This document shows, one piece after another, positions 61,139 to 64,000 of a DNA stretch of 64,000 nucleotides (its first letter is position 1; each line of letters begins with the position of its first letter). Origin of the DNA: an uncultured Prevotellaceae bacterium (GTDB lineage: Bacteria; Bacteroidota; Bacteroidia; Bacteroidales; Bacteroidaceae). The position numbers were made by a program, and so were the translations under genes. The notes under the pieces were generated by a model. That model was not told the origin of the DNA. It ran no database searches and worked only from the letters and a program-made list of their open reading frames with translations. The stretch is from positions 1 through 64,000 of the forward strand of contig CACWSX010000028.1 of assembly GCA_902763615.1 (NCBI GenBank), in the 5' to 3' direction.

Positions 61139-61360
61139 TTATTCTGTTTTTTCAATAAGTGACTCCAAACTCCAGCCACAAAGGGAAATAAAGAAATCAT
61201 CAGGGTCTTCACTCTTTAGGGATGCGGCAAGTAAATGGTATGCCTTCTTATGGTATGGTTCATCATCGGAATTGATCTCATTTAGAAGGGTTTCGTAGAA
61301 TCTTTCCAGAAACTCTTCTGACGCATTGTCTAGTATGGCTTGAATCTGTTCTTTTTCCAT
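61139..61360 (-). CDS. Small acidic protein of unknown function
   Basis: 73 aa: MEKEQIQAILDNASEEFLERFYETLLNEINSDDEPYHKKAYHLLAASLKSEDPDDFFISLCGWSLESL. Helical and acidic. Start ATG 61360 follows a TACCTTTG box read on the minus strand; the longer frame from 61456 is excluded by that. It runs toward the HNH gene and diverges from the gene at 61471. The family is unknown. Confidence 0.6.
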   Translation of the reverse strand: MEKEQIQAILDNASEEFLERFYETLLNEINSDDEPYHKKAYHLLAASLKSEDPDDFFISLCGWSLESLIEKTE

Positions 61361-61470
61361 TGTTTTTTGTTTGCAAAGGTATATTATAATGTGATGAAAT
61401 GCTATTTTTTTAATATAATCCAGGCTTTGCCAGGTTTTTTTTGTATCTTTGCGCAATAAATATATAAGAT

Positions 61471-61665
61471 ATGAGACATCGGATTAAATCAGGAAAGATT
61501 GGTTCTTACAATCCAGAGAAGATTGAGATTCCAGAGGAGCTGCTGGAAGAACAGGCTCTATCATCAGAGGTTGAAGAAATCATTGAAGAAGACACAGCCT
61601 TCAGCGATAATGATGAGGCTTTGGCTGCGATGGAGTTTTATGATAGTCCAGACGATGCAGGATGA
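61471..61665 (+). CDS. Small acidic protein of unknown function
   Basis: 64 aa with a basic N-terminus (RHRIKSGKIGSYNPEKIE) and a very acidic rest (EVEEIIEEDTAFSDNDEALAAMEFYD). A TATCTTTG box at 61444-61451 lies 19 nt upstream. The stop overlaps the start of the deoxyribosyltransferase remnant by 4 nt (ATGA), so it was once the first gene of a longer unit. The family is unknown. Confidence 0.6.
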   Translation: MRHRIKSGKIGSYNPEKIEIPEELLEEQALSSEVEEIIEEDTAFSDNDEALAAMEFYDSPDDAG

Positions 61666-61730
61666 ATACAAAGCATCATATATACGTTGCCTGTAGTTGG
61701 CGCAATGAATTAATCAAAGCCCTCGAGTAA
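61662..61730 (+). pseudogene. Remnant of a nucleoside 2-deoxyribosyltransferase-like gene
   Basis: A 22-codon frame, MNTKHHIYVACSWRNE followed by LIKALE and stop. HIYVACSWRN matches the conserved first strand and loop (xYVAxSWRN) of nucleoside 2-deoxyribosyltransferase-like proteins, which are normally over 100 aa. The stop comes at once and vsr begins 1 nt later, so nearly the whole gene is lost. ATG overlaps the previous stop. Confidence 0.55.
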
Positions 61731-61731
61731 A

Positions 61732-62271
61732 ATGGATAAACTCTCTGCAGAACAACGGCATAAGAACATGGCTGCGATTCGTGGAAAGAATACGAAGCCT
61801 GAGATGATTGTGCGCAAGGGGCTGTGGAGTAGGGGATTCCGTTATAGGCTTAATTCTCCGAAGTTGCCTGGACATCCGGATCTGGTGCTGAGGAAATACA
61901 GAACGTGTATCTTTATCAACGGCTGTTTTTGGCATGGGCACGATGTGATCTTTCAACATACTCAGGAGCCGCAGAATAGTGAGTGCTGCAAGATTCCGAA
62001 GACGAATCGGGCGTTCTGGGTGGCGAAGATCAGGCGGAATCAGGAGCGTGATATTGAGGAGCAGAAGCGATTGGCTGAAATGGGCTGGCATTGCATCACC
62101 GTGTGGGAGTGTGAGCTGAAGCCCTCGAAGCGCGAGGCTACCTTGAAGTCGCTGGCATTCACCCTGAATAAGATTTGGCTGGAAGATCATGCTGCAATTG
62201 GTAAGCCATATCCAAAAATGGAGGAAGAGGATGGCATGATGAAGGCTGCGGAAGAAAAACAGATCATATGA
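61732..62271 (+). CDS. vsr: Very short patch repair endonuclease Vsr
   Basis: 179 aa. It nicks DNA 5' of T in T:G mismatches that arise when 5-methylcytosine deaminates. Conserved: SAEQRHKNMAAIRGKNTKPEMIVRKGLWSRGFRYRL, LPGHPDLVLRKYRTCIFINGCFWHGHD (catalytic Asp, zinc and His residues) and NQERDIEEQKRLAEMGWHCITVWECEL. It belongs functionally with the C5 methyltransferase 1.5 kb upstream. The stop overlaps the NUDIX gene start (ATGA, 62268-62271). Confidence 0.93.
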   Translation: MDKLSAEQRHKNMAAIRGKNTKPEMIVRKGLWSRGFRYRLNSPKLPGHPDLVLRKYRTCIFINGCFWHGHDVIFQHTQEPQNSECCKIPKTNRAFWVAKIRRNQERDIEEQKRLAEMGWHCITVWECELKPSKREATLKSLAFTLNKIWLEDHAAIGKPYPKMEEEDGMMKAAEEKQII

Positions 62272-62690
62272 AAGAGATAGAAGTCGTAGCAGCAATCATA
62301 CATGATGACGAAGGTCGTATCTTCGCCACACAGCGTGGGTATGGCGATTATAAGGATGGCTGGGAGTTTCCCGGGGGCAAGATGGAGCCAGGGGAGAGTC
62401 CGGAAGAGGCGCTGAAGCGAGAGATCTGGGAGGAATTGGAAACGGAGATAGTCGTAGAACGTCTGGTGCAGACAGTTGAGTACGATTACCCTAAGTTTCA
62501 TCTTAAGATGCATTGCTTCTGGTGCCAAATCGAGAGTGGGGGCCTTATCCTGAAAGAGCATGAGGCTGCCCGTTGGCTCAGTCCTGAGCAACTTTATTCC
62601 GTTGAATGGCTGCCCGCTGATTTGATTGTGGTTAAAGAGCTAGATAGAACAAATAACGGAGAAATTATTTGCATATATCCGCAAAAATAA
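62268..62690 (+). CDS. MutT-type NUDIX (deoxy)nucleoside triphosphate pyrophosphohydrolase
   Basis: 140 aa. The NUDIX box is GGKMEPGESPEEALKREIWEELE, flanked by VVAAIIHDDEGRIFATQRGYGDYKDGWEFPG. It is typical of MutT/NudG-like enzymes that remove oxidised or 5-methylated nucleotides such as 8-oxo-dGTP or 5-methyl-dCTP. Translational coupling with vsr suggests a shared mutation-avoidance role. The 3' end carries the -33 box of the next gene's promoter. Confidence 0.9.
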   Translation: MKEIEVVAAIIHDDEGRIFATQRGYGDYKDGWEFPGGKMEPGESPEEALKREIWEELETEIVVERLVQTVEYDYPKFHLKMHCFWCQIESGGLILKEHEAARWLSPEQLYSVEWLPADLIVVKELDRTNNGEIICIYPQK

Positions 62691-62699
62691 CTAAATTTG
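62668..62699 (+). promoter_or_regulatory. Bacteroidales-type promoter
   Basis: TTTG (62668-62671, inside the NUDIX gene), 20 nt, TAAATTTG (62692-62699, just after its stop). It drives the exported flavodoxin gene at 62734. Confidence 0.78.
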
Positions 62700-62733
62700 C
62701 AGCGACTTATGATCATAACTTAATTATCGACTT

Positions 62734-63525
62734 ATGAAAAGATTCTTATTATTGCTTGCTATGGCAGCATTCGTTACGACTGGTTTCGCTCAGAAGAAAC
62801 TGGTGATTTATTTCTCAGGGACTAACACGACCAAGACTGTGGCCGAGGTGTTGCAGAAACAGCTCGGTGCTGATATTGAGTGCATCGAGGCCGTGAATCC
62901 GTATTCTGGCAATATGCAGGAGATCATGCAGCGGGCCCAGCGGGAGAAGGAACCCGAGATTAAGCCGCTGAAGGCTGATCTGAAGGCTTACGACGTGATA
63001 TTCCTGGGTTATCCCATCTGGGGCGGAACCTATGCTGCACCGGTGGGTACGCTCGTCAAGAAGTTCGACTTCGCCGGAAAGACCATCGTGCCTTTCTGTA
63101 CGTTTGGTAGTGGTGGCTTGGAATCATCGTCAGCCGATCTCGTGAAGGCGCTGCCAAAGGCGAAGATCAAACCGGGTTACGGTGTGCGTCAGGCTCGCGT
63201 AGCGTCTGCTGCAAAGGAACTCGACCGTTTCCTGAAGGAGAACGGCTATAAGAAAGGTGCTGTGAAACCTCTGCCGGCTTACTCTGCCCAGCAGCCTGTG
63301 ACGGATGCCGAGAAGGCTATCTTCGACGCTGCCTGCTCGAGTTACCAATTCCCGCTTGGTACGCCTCAGACTTTCGGCAAGCGTACGACCGACGACAGCA
63401 TCGACTACGAGTTTAAGGTGAAGAGTCGTGGTTTCGGTGGCGGTGGCGAGCAGACTTCTACCATCTATGTGACGATGGGTAAGGAAACTGGTGCCAAACC
63501 CGAGTTTACAAGGGTGGTAAGATAA
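62734..63525 (+). CDS. Exported flavodoxin-like protein
   Basis: 263 aa with a clear signal peptide (LLLLAMAAFVTTGFAQ). Residues about 20-165 form a flavodoxin fold: KLVIYFSGTNTTKTVAEVLQ (FMN phosphate loop, here SGTNTTKT), YDVIFLGYPIWGGTYAAPV (isoalloxazine loop) and VPFCTFGSGGLESS. The C-terminal about 80 residues are not flavodoxin; they end in a Gly-rich segment (GFGGGGEQTSTIYVTMGK) and are unassigned. Flavodoxins are normally cytoplasmic; exported versions occur in Bacteroidota with unknown partners. A carboxylesterase gene follows. Confidence 0.85.
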   Translation: MKRFLLLLAMAAFVTTGFAQKKLVIYFSGTNTTKTVAEVLQKQLGADIECIEAVNPYSGNMQEIMQRAQREKEPEIKPLKADLKAYDVIFLGYPIWGGTYAAPVGTLVKKFDFAGKTIVPFCTFGSGGLESSSADLVKALPKAKIKPGYGVRQARVASAAKELDRFLKENGYKKGAVKPLPAYSAQQPVTDAEKAIFDAACSSYQFPLGTPQTFGKRTTDDSIDYEFKVKSRGFGGGGEQTSTIYVTMGKETGAKPEFTRVVR

Positions 63526-63588
63526 GCAAAATGTGAATTAACAAATACATTAACTTTTATCAATTAATCAATTAATTATTACCTACTT

Positions 63589-64000
63589 ATGATGAAAAAA
63601 TTGTTCATGCCTTTGCTGCTTATGGTAGCAGTTTCGGCCAATGCGGCAGACAACAATCCCGTGTTGACAATTGAAGGTGGTCAGGTGCAGGGCGTCGTGG
63701 CTGACGATCATCCTGACGTGTTTGTGTATCGTGGCATTCCCTATGCTGCACCTCCCATTCGCGAGAATCGTTGGAAGGCTCCACAGCCCGTTGTGCCCTG
63801 GAAGGGTGTGAAGATTTGCGATACCTTCGGACGCCCGAGCTATCAGGCTATCCAGTACACCGGTGGCTACTACACTGAGTGGGGTTATGGCAAGGAGGCT
63901 GCCTTCAGTGAGGACTGCCTGTATCTGAATGTGTGGACCAAGGCTCCCGGACAGGTGAACAAGAAGTTGCCCGTGGCTCTGTGGATACATGGTGGCGGCT
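63589..64000 (+). CDS. Carboxylesterase type B (partial, runs off the window)
   Basis: 137 codons are visible. It starts with a signal peptide (MKKLFMPLLLMVAVSANA) and continues GGQVQGVVADDHPDVFVYRGIPYAAPPIRENRWKAP and SEDCLYLNVW, the family start and SEDCLYLNV signature, then LPVALWIHGGG, the oxyanion loop. The nucleophile Ser lies beyond the end of the window. Such exported esterases often deacetylate plant polysaccharides. ATG 63589 or the adjacent ATG 63592 is the start. Confidence 0.88.
   Translation, partial: MMKKLFMPLLLMVAVSANAADNNPVLTIEGGQVQGVVADDHPDVFVYRGIPYAAPPIRENRWKAPQPVVPWKGVKICDTFGRPSYQAIQYTGGYYTEWGYGKEAAFSEDCLYLNVWTKAPGQVNKKLPVALWIHGGG

Overview
Organism. The window looks like a chromosome segment of a Prevotella-type member of the Bacteroidales (Bacteroidota). 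The evidence is: many promoters of the TTTG-N19/20-TAnnTTTG type; the rpmB-rpmG-DUF4295 ribosomal cluster; a complete Bat aerotolerance cluster; a TamL-type lipoprotein; methylmalonyl-CoA decarboxylation genes for the succinate/propionate route; a TonB receptor with an N-terminal carboxypeptidase-like domain; and secreted GH43 and GH9 enzymes suited to plant polysaccharides. Most genes are typical housekeeping or envelope genes. The accessory part lies mainly between about 53.8 and 61.7 kb.

Layout. 1-100: 3' end of a 5S rRNA and its terminator. 0.1-13.9 kb: an AlbA_2-domain protein, a cupin lipoprotein, a collapsed SpoIIE-type phosphatase gene, an ATP-grasp protein with a GH43 glycosidase, truA, an EamA transporter, a GNAT-like protein, a nitroreductase, kdsC, maf, a SpoU methyltransferase, tamL and an MBL hydrolase. 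13.9-21.0 kb: the leuA-leuC-leuD-citramalate synthase-like-leuB-TPR operon, preceded by a leader peptide with four consecutive Ile codons and a terminator/antiterminator pair. 21.0-23.7 kb (minus): methylmalonyl-CoA epimerase, the carboxyltransferase subunit, a 49-aa small subunit and a biotin carrier. 23.8-31.7 kb: a TonB receptor, a 1285-aa GH9/5'-nucleotidase fusion, and an ECF sigma/anti-sigma/periplasmic-protein cluster. 31.8-38.9 kb: map, tsaD, pncC/cinA, rpmB, rpmG, a shortened DUF4295 gene, ftsY, rimO and two HU-family genes. 39.0-51.1 kb: moxR-DUF58-Bat cluster, PAP2 phosphatase, queA, trmH and prmA. 51.2-55.2 kb: secreted and outer-membrane proteins. 53.8-56.98 kb: a gene-poor stretch with REP-like palindromes, a 52-bp perfect A/T palindrome, and structured RNA candidates with terminators. 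57.0-62.7 kb: a Sau3AI/MutH-type restriction endonuclease, a C5-cytosine methyltransferase, an HNH nuclease, small orphan genes, vsr and a mutT-type NUDIX gene. 62.7-64.0 kb: an exported flavodoxin and a truncated carboxylesterase.

How the genes work together. The leader with an Ile run fits an operon that contains both the leucine genes and a probable citramalate synthase (the threonine-independent isoleucine route). The Bat cluster is compressed into fusions (BatB-BatC, BatD-BatE), each with a signal-peptide-like segment kept at its junction. The restriction cluster is coherent: the nuclease and C5 methylase probably share a GATC-type target, and Vsr would repair the T:G mismatches that such methylation creates.

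Most noteworthy: the GH9-5'-nucleotidase fusion; the double Bat fusion; the Ile/Leu/Val attenuator; two consecutive rod-like RNAs, each overlapping a terminator, ahead of the restriction genes; a fully palindromic bidirectional promoter; and a DUF4295 (probable ribosomal protein) gene cut to 30 codons. No database search was possible. Family names rest on motif recognition.
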